From the NCBI RefSeq assembly GCF_047302425.1, contig NZ_CP154855.1, forward strand, positions 1,488,001-1,552,000: a DNA stretch of 64,000 nt, given 5' to 3'. The position numbers and the translations under genes were made by a program. This DNA is from Oceanitalea sp047302425 (lineage in GTDB: Bacteria > Actinomycetota > Actinomycetes > Actinomycetales > Actinomycetaceae). Every line of letters begins with the position of its first letter. The first letter of the stretch is position 1. The notes below the pieces were generated by a model that saw nothing but the letters and a program-made list of their open reading frames with translations, did no database searches and was not told where the DNA came from. Shown piece after piece: positions 42,869 to 52,457 of the stretch.

Positions 42869-44364
42869 GCCCACGACGCCAGCCCGCGCAGCCGCCCGAG
42901 CTGCCCGGCTACACCGTCGAGCGCCTGCTCGGCTCGGGCGGCTTCGCCGACGTCTACCTCTACACCCAGCGCCTGCCGCAGCGGCAGGTCGCCATCAAGG
43001 TCCTCACCCACGAGGCCACGCAGGGGCAGTCGCGCGAGCAGTTCGCCGCCGAGGCCAACCTCATGGCCCAGCTGTCGACGCACTCCTCGATCGTCACGAT
43101 CTACCACGCGGACACCGCCGCCGACGGGCGCCCCTACCTCGTCATGCAGTACTGCCCGCTGCCCAACCTCGCCGAGCGCGTCAAGGTGCGCCCGCTCGGC
43201 GTCCCCGAGGTCCTCGGCATCGGCGTGCGGCTGGCCGGCGCGGTGGAGACCGCCCACCGGGCCGGCATCGTCCACCGCGACATCAAGCCGGCGAACGTCC
43301 TCACCACCGAGTACGGCCGTCCCGCGCTCACCGACTTCGGCATCGCCGGCCTCACCGGCGCCGACGAGTCCGGCGGCGTGTCGATCCCGTGGGCCCCGCC
43401 CGAGGCGATCGAGGGGGAGTCCTCCGGCGTCGCCGGGGACGTGTACTCCCTAGCAGCCACCCTCTACACGCTCCTTGCGGGCCGCTCGCCCTTCGCGCGG
43501 CCGGGCGGGCCCAACACCCGACTCGACCTCACCATGCGCATCAAGCGCGACCCGGTGCCGCCGATCGGCCGCACCGACGTGCCCGCCTCCCTCGAGCGGC
43601 TCCTCGCTGCCGCCATGGCCAAGTCGCCGGCGGCCCGCCCCGCGACGGCCCTCGACCTCGCCCGCGCGCTCCAGGTCGTCGAGCAGGAGCTCCGCCTGGC
43701 GATGACCGACATCGAGGTGCCCGACACCTCGTGGCTCTCCTCGGCCACCGCGCCGGCGGACGACGGCTCCGACGAGGGCCGCACGGTCGTCCGGGCCGTC
43801 ACCGAGGTCGACCCCACCGGCGCCACCCCCGCCCCGGTCGAGGAGGAGCCGCACACCGTGCTCCGCGGCGTGCGCACGTGGGAGCACGACGACGTCACCG
43901 AGAGCACCCGCGGACGTGCCGACGCGGCCGCGGAGCCCGACGACGCCGCTCCCGACCGCCGTCGTCCCACGTGGCGGTGGGTGGCCGCGGGGGTGGCCGC
44001 GGCCGCCGTCGTCGTCGGCGGGATCGTCGTGGCCGGCCAGCTGCGCGGGGACGAGGAGCCCGAGCCGACGGCGACGTCGACGATCGGGACCGTCGTCATC
44101 CCCGACGTCGTCCCCCCGCCCGTCGACCTGAGCGGGGAGCGGGTGAGCGGGGAGCGGGTCGAGTTCACCTGGTCCGCGCCCGAGGTCGAGGGCGAGCCGA
44201 GCTACTCGTGGGTGCGGACCGACGGCGGGAAGGTCGGCGAGAGCCAGCCGGTGGCCGAGGCGCCGCTGGTCGTGGAGTCCGCCGAGCGGGTGTGCATCGA
44301 GCTGCGCACCATCACCGAGCAGGGCATGGTTTCGGCCGAGCCGGCCGCGACCTGCGTCGACTGA
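42865..44364 (+). CDS. Transmembrane serine/threonine protein kinase (PknB-like)
   Basis: A 499-residue receptor-type kinase. The catalytic domain (about 15-275) is intact: 'LLGSGGFADVYLY' loop, Lys45 in 'VAIKVL', 'HRDIKPANVL' with Asp139, and DFG at Asp157. A juxtamembrane region rich in Thr precedes one helix (about 370-394), and an extracytoplasmic part of about 105 residues with a fibronectin-like pattern ('VEFTWSAPEVEGEPSYSWV') and two Cys ends the protein. There are no PASTA repeats. It probably phosphorylates FHA partners of the locus in response to an outside signal. Confidence 0.93.
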
Positions 44365-44372
44365 GGAGGACG

Positions 44373-45083
44373 ATGACCGAGCACAGCACCGTGCAGCTGG
44401 AGTTCTGCGGGGAGTGGTTCCCCGTCTCCCGCGAGGAGCCGTTCTACGTCGGGCGCGAGGGCGCCCTGCAGATCGACGACAACCCCTACCTCCACCGCCG
44501 CTTCCTCCGCATCGCCTGCGTCGAGGACCTGTGGTGGATCGAGAACGTCGGCTCGCGGCTGTCGGCGACGCTCGCGGACAGCGACGGCAACACCCAGGCC
44601 TGGCTCGCGCCCGGCGCGCGCCTGCCGCTCGTCTACGCCCGCACGACGATCCTCTTCACCGCCGGGCCGACCACCTACGAGATCACCCTCGTCAACCCCG
44701 ACCCGGCCTTCGCCCCGGCCAAGGCCGAGCCCGTGCACGTCGGCGACACGACGATCGGCCCGGTCTCGCTCACCGCGTCCCAGCACCTGCTCGTCCTCGC
44801 GCTTGCCGAGCCGGTGCTCTCCGGCCGCGGCAGCGCCTCGATCCCCACATCGGCGCAGGCCGCCGAGCGGCTGGGCTGGGCGCTGACGAAGTTCAACCGC
44901 AAGCTCGACAACGTGTGCGACAAGCTCGACCGCAACGGCGTGCGGGGCCTGCGTGGTGGACCCCAGCAGCTCGCGGTCAACCGCCGCGCGCGGCTGGTCG
45001 AGCACGCCGTCGCCTCGCGGATCGTCAGCGCCGAGCAGCTGCCCGCGCTCGACGAGGAACGGGCCCGCAACTCCGACTCCTAG
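44373..45083 (+). CDS. FHA-like and winged-helix protein, candidate regulator
   Basis: A 236-residue soluble protein in two parts. Residues 15-110 resemble a degenerate FHA fold ('EPFYVGREGALQIDDNPYLH', with His in place of the usual Ser and 'WWIENVGSR'). Residues about 125-225 look like a winged helix, with 'PTSAQAAERLGWALTKFNRK' as the possible recognition helix. GAGGAG lies before the ATG, 8 nt after the kinase stop. It is a good candidate for a kinase-controlled DNA-binding protein that acts on the palindromes at 45101 and 60411. Function is inferred. Confidence 0.7.
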   Translation: MTEHSTVQLEFCGEWFPVSREEPFYVGREGALQIDDNPYLHRRFLRIACVEDLWWIENVGSRLSATLADSDGNTQAWLAPGARLPLVYARTTILFTAGPTTYEITLVNPDPAFAPAKAEPVHVGDTTIGPVSLTASQHLLVLALAEPVLSGRGSASIPTSAQAAERLGWALTKFNRKLDNVCDKLDRNGVRGLRGGPQQLAVNRRARLVEHAVASRIVSAEQLPALDEERARNSDS

Positions 45084-45100
45084 GGGAGGCTCCTTCACAA

Positions 45101-45115
45101 GGGGTAGTTCTCCCC
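45101..45115. promoter_or_regulatory. Palindromic upstream motif 1 (before the giant repeat protein)
   Basis: GGGGTAGTTCTCCCC is an inverted repeat 35 nt before a -10-like TACTCT (45150-45155). The same core, AGTTCTCCCC followed by a purine and TG, occurs before the WXG100 gene at the same distance from its -10. I found no third copy in the window. Confidence 0.6.
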
Positions 45116-45175
45116 GTGGTCCGGTAGCACCTTCGGCCCACCCCTTTGTTACTCTGCGAGGCGGCGTAGGGGCCC

Positions 45176-48100
45176 ATGCTCCCGGCCCGAAGAAGTCACA
45201 CGAGATCCTGGGGCGCAGCTGTGCGATTCGGACGCGGTCGAGCCGCGGCAACTCCGGCAGTTCCCGGCACCCGCCGGAGCCGGCGGGCCACGGACCCCAA
45301 GCGACGGCAGCGGATGGTCAGCGCCGGGACGGTCACCGTCCTCGGCGCGGGACTCGTCCTCGCCGGTGTCCTCTACGACGGCGTCGCCACGGCGGACGTC
45401 GACCTCAACGACGGCGGCGTGTGGGTCACCAGCCAGGAGCACATGCGCCTGGGCCGCCTCAACAGCCAGGTCCAGCTCCTCGACGGCGGGCTCGCCGCCC
45501 GCAGCGCGAGCTTCGACGTCCTCCAGGACGGCAGCAACGTCTTCCTCGTCGACGAGGGCACCGGCGTCCTCCAGCAGGTCGACCCCGCGACCGTGACGAC
45601 GACGACCTCCGTCTCCCTGCCCGGGCCCAGGCAGATCGAGATGGGCGGGCAGACCGTCGCCGTCCTCGACTCCCGCAGCGGGCAGCTGCACGCCACCCCG
45701 GTGCTCGGCGTCGGCGCCCTCGCCGACGAGGAGCGGGAGGCGACCGCCGGGCTCGGCGCCAACGCCGTCATCGCCGTCGGCGTCGACGGCACCACCTACG
45801 GCGTCTCCCCGGACGACGCCACCCTCGTCACCGTCCCGGCCGGCTTCGACCCCGAGGCGGGGGAGGAGCCGGAGGTCGCCGAGCTGGGCGTGGGCCCCGA
45901 GCGCCTCACCGAGGCCGAGATCCAGGTGACGGCGGTCGGCGACGAGCCGGTCGTGCTCGTCCGCGACGAGCAGGACCGCGTCACCCTCCTGCGCCCCGAC
46001 AGCGAGCCGCTCGAGCTGGCCGACGTCGCCGACACCGCCCAGGTCGCCCTCCAGGCGCCCTCCGCGGCCGCCCGCGACGTTGTCCTCGCCGCCCGCGACG
46101 GGCTCGTCCGCGTGCCCCTCGGCCGCGGCGAGCCGAGCGTCGACGCCGTCTCCCAGCCCGGCACGCCGAGCGAGCCGGTCGTCGTCGCCGGCTGCAGCCA
46201 CGGCGCCTGGGCCGGCGGCACCGGTGTCTACCAGTCCCGCTGCGGCAATGGCGAGGTCGTCGAGCAGCCCATCGACAAGAACCTCACCGACGCGCGGCTC
46301 GTCTTCCGCGTCAACCGCGACGTCGTCGTCCTCAACGACCTCGTCGCCGGCACCGTGTGGCTGGTCAAGAACGCCATGGAGATCGTCGAGAACTGGGACG
46401 ACGTCGTGCCGCCGCAGGAGGCGAGCGAGGACGAGGAGGAGTCCCAGCAGGAGATCCAGGAGCAGCTCCCGCTCGACCGCGAGCAGGAGAACCGCGACCC
46501 CATCGCCCAGGACGACGACCTCGGCGTGCGCGCCGGGTCCACGACCGTCCTCGAGGTGCTCGCCAACGACACCGACCCCGACGGCGACCTCCTCACCGTC
46601 TCCGCCTTCGACTCGCCCGGCGAGTCCTTCGGCACCGTCCGCCCGATCATGGGCGGGCGAGCCCTGCAGATCGACGTCGCGCCGGGCGCCACCGGCGCGG
46701 CGGCGCTGCGCTACACGGTGAGCGACGGGCGCGGGGGAGAGGCCGAGGCCACCGCCCGTGTCACCGCCGTGCCGCAGGACGTCAACCGGCCGCCCGAGCA
46801 GGTGCGGCCCGCCACGCTCACGCTCGTCACCGGCGCGACCGGCAGCGTCAACGTCCTCGACACGGTGATGGACCCTGACGGCGATGAGCTCGTCGTCGTC
46901 GGCGCCACCGCGAGCACCGACGACATCGTCCGCTTCACGCCCGACGGCGCGGTCACCTTCGTCGACTCCGGCGTCACGCCGGGCATCAAGCCGGTGGCCG
47001 TCGAGGTCTTCGACGGCACCGACACCGCCGAGGTCGAGCTCTCCGTCGACGTCCGCCCGGCCGGTGCGCTGCCGCCCGTGCCCGTCTTCGACTTCGTCAC
47101 CGCGATCGCCGGTGAGGAGACCGTCGTCGAGCCCCTGGCCAACGACACCGACCCGGGCGGCGAGGCCGAGCCGCTGCGCCTGGCCGACGTCCAGCAGGTG
47201 CCCGGGGCGGAGGTTGTCGCCGACTACGACTCCGGGGCCTTCCGCTTCTCCTCGGACACCGCGCAGACCTTCTACCTCACCTACATCGTCGTCAACGACG
47301 CCGGCGCCTCCGCTACCGGCCTCATCCGCATCGACGTGCGCGAGCCCGCCGACGCGGCCCCGGTCGCCGTCCAGGACGTCGGCCTGCTGCCCGCCGGCGG
47401 GCAGGTGCTCGTCGACGTCCTCGCCAACGACGAGGACCCGAGCGGCGAGCTGCTCGCCGTGCGCCAGGTCGACGTGCCGGCGGACTCCGGGCTCACCGTC
47501 GCGGTCCTCGAGCACCGCATCCTCAAGATTACCGCCAGCCAGGACGTCCAGACGACCCAGCGCCTCACCTACGAGGTGTCCAACGGTGCCGCCAGCGCGA
47601 CCGGTGAGGTCGTCGTCATGCAGGTGCCGCCGGACGCGCTCGTCCAGCCGCCGGTGGCCCAGGCCGACGTCGCCAACGTCCGTGCCGGTGACTTCGTCAC
47701 CATCCCCGTGCTGTCCAACGACTCCCACCCGGCGGGCCTGGAGTTCGAGCTGTCGACCGAGCTGGTCGAGGAGCCGCAGGCCGGCCACCTCTTCGCCTCG
47801 GGCGACACCCTGCGCTTCCGCGCCCCCGAGCAGCCGCAGACGATCAACGCGGTGTACGAGATCGTCGACGAGGCCGGGCAGCGCGCGTCGGCCCAGGTGA
47901 CGGTCTACGTCCAGGCCGACGACGGCGAGCGCAACGCGCCCCCGCAGCCGCTGCCCGTGGAGGCCCGCGCCTTCGCCGGGGAGCGGGTGCGCATCCAGGT
48001 GCCCCTCTTCGGTATCGACCCCGACGGCGACTCCGTCCAGCTCCTCGGCGCCGACCAGGCGCCGACGAAGGGCCGCGTCGTCGAGGTCGGGCCCACGTAC

Positions 48101-51100
48101 ATCGACTACGAGGCCTACTCCCGCTCGAACGGGACCGACACCTTCACCTACGCGGTGCGCGACCGGCTGGGCACCTACGCCTCGGCGACGGCGCGGATCG
48201 CCGTCGTCCCGCCGCCCGAGCTCAACCGGGCGCCGCAGGCGGTGGACGACGAGGTGCTCGTGCGGCCGGGCCGCGTCGTCGACTTCGACCCGATCGTCAA
48301 CGACACCGACCCCGACGGCGACCCGCTCTACCTCGGCGACCCCGCCTTCGACGCGGTCGAGGAGCTGGGCGTCGAGCAGCTCGACAGCGGCCGGCTGCAG
48401 ATCTCCACGCCGGAGCAGGAGGGCACCTTCGCCCTGCCCTACCACGTGAGCGACCAGCGCGGCGGCACCTCCACCGGGATCATCTCCGTCCAGGTGTCCG
48501 CGGACGCGCCGCTGCAGCCGCCGACGGCGGTCGACGACCTCGTCCGCGCCATCACGATCCTCGACCAGGAGCGGGTGACGATCCCGGTCCTGGAGAACGA
48601 CTTCGACCCGGACGGCACCCGCGAGGACCTCACGGTGGGCCTCGAGGGCTCCCCGGAGAACGCGCGCGTCGTCGGGAACGAGGTCCAGGTGGACGTCCAG
48701 CCCTTCCGGCAGGTGCTCACCTACTCGGTGACCGACGTCGACGGGCTCACCTCCTACGCCTTCGTCGACGTCCCGGGCCTGGAGGACTCCGGGCCGGTAC
48801 TGCGCACCGACGTCGACCCGATCGTCGTCGCGACGGGCGAGACCCGCCAGATCGAGCTGGCGGACTACGTCATCGCCCCGAGCGGCAAGGAGGTGCGCCT
48901 GACCGACGCGGAGAAGGTCCGCGCGACCAACTCCGACGGCAGCTCCCCGGTGGTCGGCCCGACGACGCTGACCTTCACCTCCGCGCCCACCTACGCAGGG
49001 CCGGCGACCCTCACCTTCGAGGTGACCGACGGCGAGAGCGCCGAGGACCCCGAGGGCCTGAGCGCCGTGCTCACCCTCGACATCACGGTCGAGTCGACCG
49101 AGAACACGCCGCCGACCTTCGACGGCGCCTCCATCGACGTCGTGCCCGCCGAGGAGCCGGTGGTGCTCAACCTGCGCCAGCTCTCGGAGGACCAGGACAC
49201 CGGCGACTACAACCAGCTCGACTACGCGCTCGTCGGGATTCCCGACGGCGTCGACGCGAGCCTCGACGGGCCCAACCTCACGGTGTCCGCGCCGGTGGAG
49301 ACCCCGCGCGGCACGGCCGGCAACATCGAGATCACCGTGTCCGACTCCAAGGCAGAGCCGGTGCCCGGGGTCGTCGAGGTCAACGTCACCGCCTCGAACC
49401 GCCGCCTCGCCTCGGTCAACGACGTCGACCTGGGCGAGATCGAGCAGGGCGCGTCGGAGACGGTCAACGTGCTCCAGGGCGCCTTCAACCCCTTCCCTGG
49501 CGAGCCACTCACGGTCGTCGACGCGGTGCCTGAGAACGGGAGTGCTGCCCCGAGCATCAGCACCGACTCGGTCACCGTCACGGCGGGCGAGGAGTTCGTC
49601 GGCAGGGCCAGCGTTCGCTACACCGTCCAGGACGCCACCGGTGACCGGGAGCGCTACGTCGATGGGCGCATCACCTACTCCGTCATCGGCGTGCCGGAGC
49701 GTCCCGCGCCTCCGCGTGTCGAGGAGGTGCGCGACCAGACAGTCGTGCTCACGTGGACAGCGCCCGCGGACAACGGCGCGCCGATCACCGGCTACCGGGT
49801 GGAGGCGGCCGGTGTCAGCCAGCAGTGCCCCACGACCACGTGCACGATCAGCGGCCTGACGAACGACGTCGAGTACACCTTCACGGTGACGGCGATCAAC
49901 AAGGTCGGTGACTCCGAGCCCTCGGGTCCCTCCGCCGTCGCCCGTCCCGACGTCAAGCCCGAGCGCCCCGCAGCCCCGACCCTGACCTTCGGTGACGGCC
50001 AGCTCGAGGTCGACTGGACGACGCCGGTGAGCCGCGGCTCCGACGTCACCTCCTACGACCTGCAGATCGCCCCCTCGCCGGGCGGCGGCCAGATCTCGGT
50101 GAGCGGCAACTCCCACACGTGGACGGGGCTGCGCAACGGGCAGTCCTACACCGTGCGGGTTCGGGCCCACAACGATGCGCCCGACCCGAGCGAGTGGTCG
50201 GAGTGGTCGGCGCCCGAGGTCCCCGCCGGTGTCCCGGACCAGCCGGTCGCCCCCGTGGCCCAACGCGTCGATTCACCGATCAACGCCCAGATCACCGCCT
50301 CGTGGACGGCCCCACCGAACAACGGCGATGCCGTTGCCTCCTACGACGTCGTCATCCGCCGCGACGGCGGCGTCTTCAAGTCCTTCACCGTGCCCGGCGG
50401 GCAGACCTCCTTCACCGAGGACGCCCCCGCAGGCAGCGACTACACCGTGACGGTGGCCGCGACGAACAAGGCCGGCACGTCCCCGGCGAGCCCGCCGTCC
50501 GGTTCGGTGCGTTCCTTCATCAAACCTGACCGGGTGCCGAGCGTCACCGCCGAGCCCACCGGCGCCGACGGCGAGGTACTGCTGAAGTTCTCGAGCCCGG
50601 AGGACAACGGCGACCCGATCCGCCGCTTCGAGGTGAGCATCAACGGCGGTGGATGGAGCCAGCTAGCCTCCAACAAGAAGGTCGCCGGCCTCAACGACGG
50701 ATCGAGCTACACCTTCGCCGTGCGCGCGTGCAACACCTACTGCGGAGAGGCCAGCCCCGCCTCGGCGCCGGCGGTGCCGTACGGCCCCTTCGGGCAGGCG
50801 ACCATGTTGGCGCAGAAGCACGGCCGGCACGACGGCTACATCGACACGATCTCAGAGCAGCCCGGCGCGACCTTCACTTGGACGACTCCGGACGGCAACG
50901 GGCGCGAGGTCACCAGCGTCCGGCTGAAGATCGGCGATGGCGGGTGGGAGACCGTCCCGGCTAGTGGCAGTCGCAAGATCAACGGGGAGTGGGGCACCAC
51001 GTACCAGGCACAGATCCGCGTCGAGCGGGCCGACGGTGAGGTCCGCACCGCCGACAAGTCCGTCAGAACCGACGCCGCGCCGGTGCGTCGCCCCGACCCG

Positions 51101-51394
51101 CCACAGCCAAGCATCACGATGAAGCGGGGTGCGTCTGCTGTCGGTCAGCCAGGGTGCACCTACTACTCGTGCTCCTACCTCGCCTTCGACTATCGAAACC
51201 TGCCCTCAGGGACCTACACCGTGGAGTTCAGCGCTCCCGGGGAGAACAACCCGTGGCGCACCTACCGTCCTCACCTGTCGGGGAACGGGACGTGGCAAGC
51301 GACGGCCTACCGGGGTGGGTCCGAAGAGACCGTCACTGTCCGGGTCCGTGGCAACGGCGTCGATCTGACCAGCAGCCATACCTGGCCGAAGTGA
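45176..51394 (+). CDS. Giant anchored protein with Ig/cadherin-like and fibronectin III-like repeats
   Basis: A 2072-residue protein. A basic N-terminus and one membrane helix (about 47-72) are followed by a beta-propeller-like part (about 75-400) and an acidic hinge. Residues 440-1500 hold about ten Ig/cadherin-like repeats, marked by motifs such as 'VLANDTDPDGDLLTV' and 'NRAPQAVDDEVLV'. Residues 1504-2072 contain four or five fibronectin III-like modules and a tip with 'CTYYSCSYLAFDY'. It is likely surface-exposed and may bind surfaces or cells. The ATG at 45176 is my choice; the GTG at 45221 is possible. Confidence 0.85.
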   Translation: MLPARRSHTRSWGAAVRFGRGRAAATPAVPGTRRSRRATDPKRRQRMVSAGTVTVLGAGLVLAGVLYDGVATADVDLNDGGVWVTSQEHMRLGRLNSQVQLLDGGLAARSASFDVLQDGSNVFLVDEGTGVLQQVDPATVTTTTSVSLPGPRQIEMGGQTVAVLDSRSGQLHATPVLGVGALADEEREATAGLGANAVIAVGVDGTTYGVSPDDATLVTVPAGFDPEAGEEPEVAELGVGPERLTEAEIQVTAVGDEPVVLVRDEQDRVTLLRPDSEPLELADVADTAQVALQAPSAAARDVVLAARDGLVRVPLGRGEPSVDAVSQPGTPSEPVVVAGCSHGAWAGGTGVYQSRCGNGEVVEQPIDKNLTDARLVFRVNRDVVVLNDLVAGTVWLVKNAMEIVENWDDVVPPQEASEDEEESQQEIQEQLPLDREQENRDPIAQDDDLGVRAGSTTVLEVLANDTDPDGDLLTVSAFDSPGESFGTVRPIMGGRALQIDVAPGATGAAALRYTVSDGRGGEAEATARVTAVPQDVNRPPEQVRPATLTLVTGATGSVNVLDTVMDPDGDELVVVGATASTDDIVRFTPDGAVTFVDSGVTPGIKPVAVEVFDGTDTAEVELSVDVRPAGALPPVPVFDFVTAIAGEETVVEPLANDTDPGGEAEPLRLADVQQVPGAEVVADYDSGAFRFSSDTAQTFYLTYIVVNDAGASATGLIRIDVREPADAAPVAVQDVGLLPAGGQVLVDVLANDEDPSGELLAVRQVDVPADSGLTVAVLEHRILKITASQDVQTTQRLTYEVSNGAASATGEVVVMQVPPDALVQPPVAQADVANVRAGDFVTIPVLSNDSHPAGLEFELSTELVEEPQAGHLFASGDTLRFRAPEQPQTINAVYEIVDEAGQRASAQVTVYVQADDGERNAPPQPLPVEARAFAGERVRIQVPLFGIDPDGDSVQLLGADQAPTKGRVVEVGPTYIDYEAYSRSNGTDTFTYAVRDRLGTYASATARIAVVPPPELNRAPQAVDDEVLVRPGRVVDFDPIVNDTDPDGDPLYLGDPAFDAVEELGVEQLDSGRLQISTPEQEGTFALPYHVSDQRGGTSTGIISVQVSADAPLQPPTAVDDLVRAITILDQERVTIPVLENDFDPDGTREDLTVGLEGSPENARVVGNEVQVDVQPFRQVLTYSVTDVDGLTSYAFVDVPGLEDSGPVLRTDVDPIVVATGETRQIELADYVIAPSGKEVRLTDAEKVRATNSDGSSPVVGPTTLTFTSAPTYAGPATLTFEVTDGESAEDPEGLSAVLTLDITVESTENTPPTFDGASIDVVPAEEPVVLNLRQLSEDQDTGDYNQLDYALVGIPDGVDASLDGPNLTVSAPVETPRGTAGNIEITVSDSKAEPVPGVVEVNVTASNRRLASVNDVDLGEIEQGASETVNVLQGAFNPFPGEPLTVVDAVPENGSAAPSISTDSVTVTAGEEFVGRASVRYTVQDATGDRERYVDGRITYSVIGVPERPAPPRVEEVRDQTVVLTWTAPADNGAPITGYRVEAAGVSQQCPTTTCTISGLTNDVEYTFTVTAINKVGDSEPSGPSAVARPDVKPERPAAPTLTFGDGQLEVDWTTPVSRGSDVTSYDLQIAPSPGGGQISVSGNSHTWTGLRNGQSYTVRVRAHNDAPDPSEWSEWSAPEVPAGVPDQPVAPVAQRVDSPINAQITASWTAPPNNGDAVASYDVVIRRDGGVFKSFTVPGGQTSFTEDAPAGSDYTVTVAATNKAGTSPASPPSGSVRSFIKPDRVPSVTAEPTGADGEVLLKFSSPEDNGDPIRRFEVSINGGGWSQLASNKKVAGLNDGSSYTFAVRACNTYCGEASPASAPAVPYGPFGQATMLAQKHGRHDGYIDTISEQPGATFTWTTPDGNGREVTSVRLKIGDGGWETVPASGSRKINGEWGTTYQAQIRVERADGEVRTADKSVRTDAAPVRRPDPPQPSITMKRGASAVGQPGCTYYSCSYLAFDYRNLPSGTYTVEFSAPGENNPWRTYRPHLSGNGTWQATAYRGGSEETVTVRVRGNGVDLTSSHTWPK

Positions 51395-51458
51395 CACGCT
51401 CGACAGCCTCAGCAACGCGTCCGGTGACGACGTTCTGCCCGCAACAACTGGAGACCTC

Positions 51459-52454
51459 ATGACCACGACCGAGCAGCAGACCACGATGACGCCCGAGCAG
51501 GCGGTGTGGTTCGCCGACACCTTCGAGAAGATCGTCGCCGCCGTCGGCGGGGCGGTCGTCGGGAAGGCCGGCGTCATCCGGCTCGTCGTCACGACGATGC
51601 TCAGCGGTGGGCACGTGCTCCTCGAGGACGTCCCCGGCACGGGCAAGACGCAGCTCGCCCGCTCGCTCGCCGCCGCGGTGCAGACGACGAGCTCGCGCAT
51701 CCAGTTCACTCCGGACCTGCTGCCCTCCGACGTCACCGGTGTGTCGATCCTCGACCCCAAGACCCAGCAGTTCGAGTTCCACAAGGGCCCGATCTTCGCC
51801 TCGGTCGTCCTCGCGGACGAGATCAACCGCGCCTCGCCGAAGACCCAGTCGGCGCTGCTCGAGGTCATGGAGGAGGGGCGGGTCACCTTCGACGGCGTGC
51901 CCTACGAGGTCGGGCGCCCGTTCATCGTGCTCGCCACGCAGAACCCGATCGAGCAGGCCGGCACCTACCGCCTGCCCGAGGCGCAGCTCGACCGCTTCCT
52001 CATGAAGACCTCGGTCGGCTACCCCGACCACAACGCGACCGTGAGCATCCTCGCCGCCGCCTCCACCCGCGACCGCGCGGGCGGGGTGACGCCGGTGATC
52101 ACGGGTGCCGCCGTCGTCGAGATGATCGAGCTCGCCGGGATCGTCCACGTCGACTCCGCCGTCCTCGAGTACGTCTCGCGGATCGTCGCCGAGACCCGCC
52201 GCACCGAGAACGTCACCATCGGCGTCAGCGTCCGCGGGGCCATCGCGCTCATCCGCGCCGCCAAGACCTGGGCCGCCGCGCACGGGCGCAACTACGTCAT
52301 CCCCGACGACATCAAGGACCTCGCCGAGCCGGTGCTCGCCCACCGCATCGTGCTCGACGCCGAGGCGGAGTTCGAGGGCGCGACGGCGGCCGGCGCGATC
52401 CGCGCCGTCCTCGCCGAGATCGCCCCGCCCACCCGCCGCGGCGGCGACCAGTAA
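51459..52454 (+). CDS. MoxR family AAA+ ATPase
   Basis: A 331-residue ATPase with Walker A 'EDVPGTGKTQLARS', Walker B 'VVLADEINRASPKTQSALLE' and sensor 'FIVLATQNPIEQAGTYRLPE', the MoxR signature. MoxR proteins help assemble or activate partner complexes, usually with a DUF58 protein and a transglutaminase-like membrane protein. Exactly those two genes follow. It is 64 nt after the giant protein gene, so it may share that transcript. Confidence 0.94.
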   Translation: MTTTEQQTTMTPEQAVWFADTFEKIVAAVGGAVVGKAGVIRLVVTTMLSGGHVLLEDVPGTGKTQLARSLAAAVQTTSSRIQFTPDLLPSDVTGVSILDPKTQQFEFHKGPIFASVVLADEINRASPKTQSALLEVMEEGRVTFDGVPYEVGRPFIVLATQNPIEQAGTYRLPEAQLDRFLMKTSVGYPDHNATVSILAAASTRDRAGGVTPVITGAAVVEMIELAGIVHVDSAVLEYVSRIVAETRRTENVTIGVSVRGAIALIRAAKTWAAAHGRNYVIPDDIKDLAEPVLAHRIVLDAEAEFEGATAAGAIRAVLAEIAPPTRRGGDQ

Positions 52455-52457
52455 GCC

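Noticed and set aside
45149..50263. A 1704-codon open frame on the minus strand opposite the giant gene
   Set aside because: It is a shadow of the highly GC3-biased plus-strand gene; its translation is low-complexity Arg/Gly/Asp/Val without any domain, and the plus strand has clear repeats.
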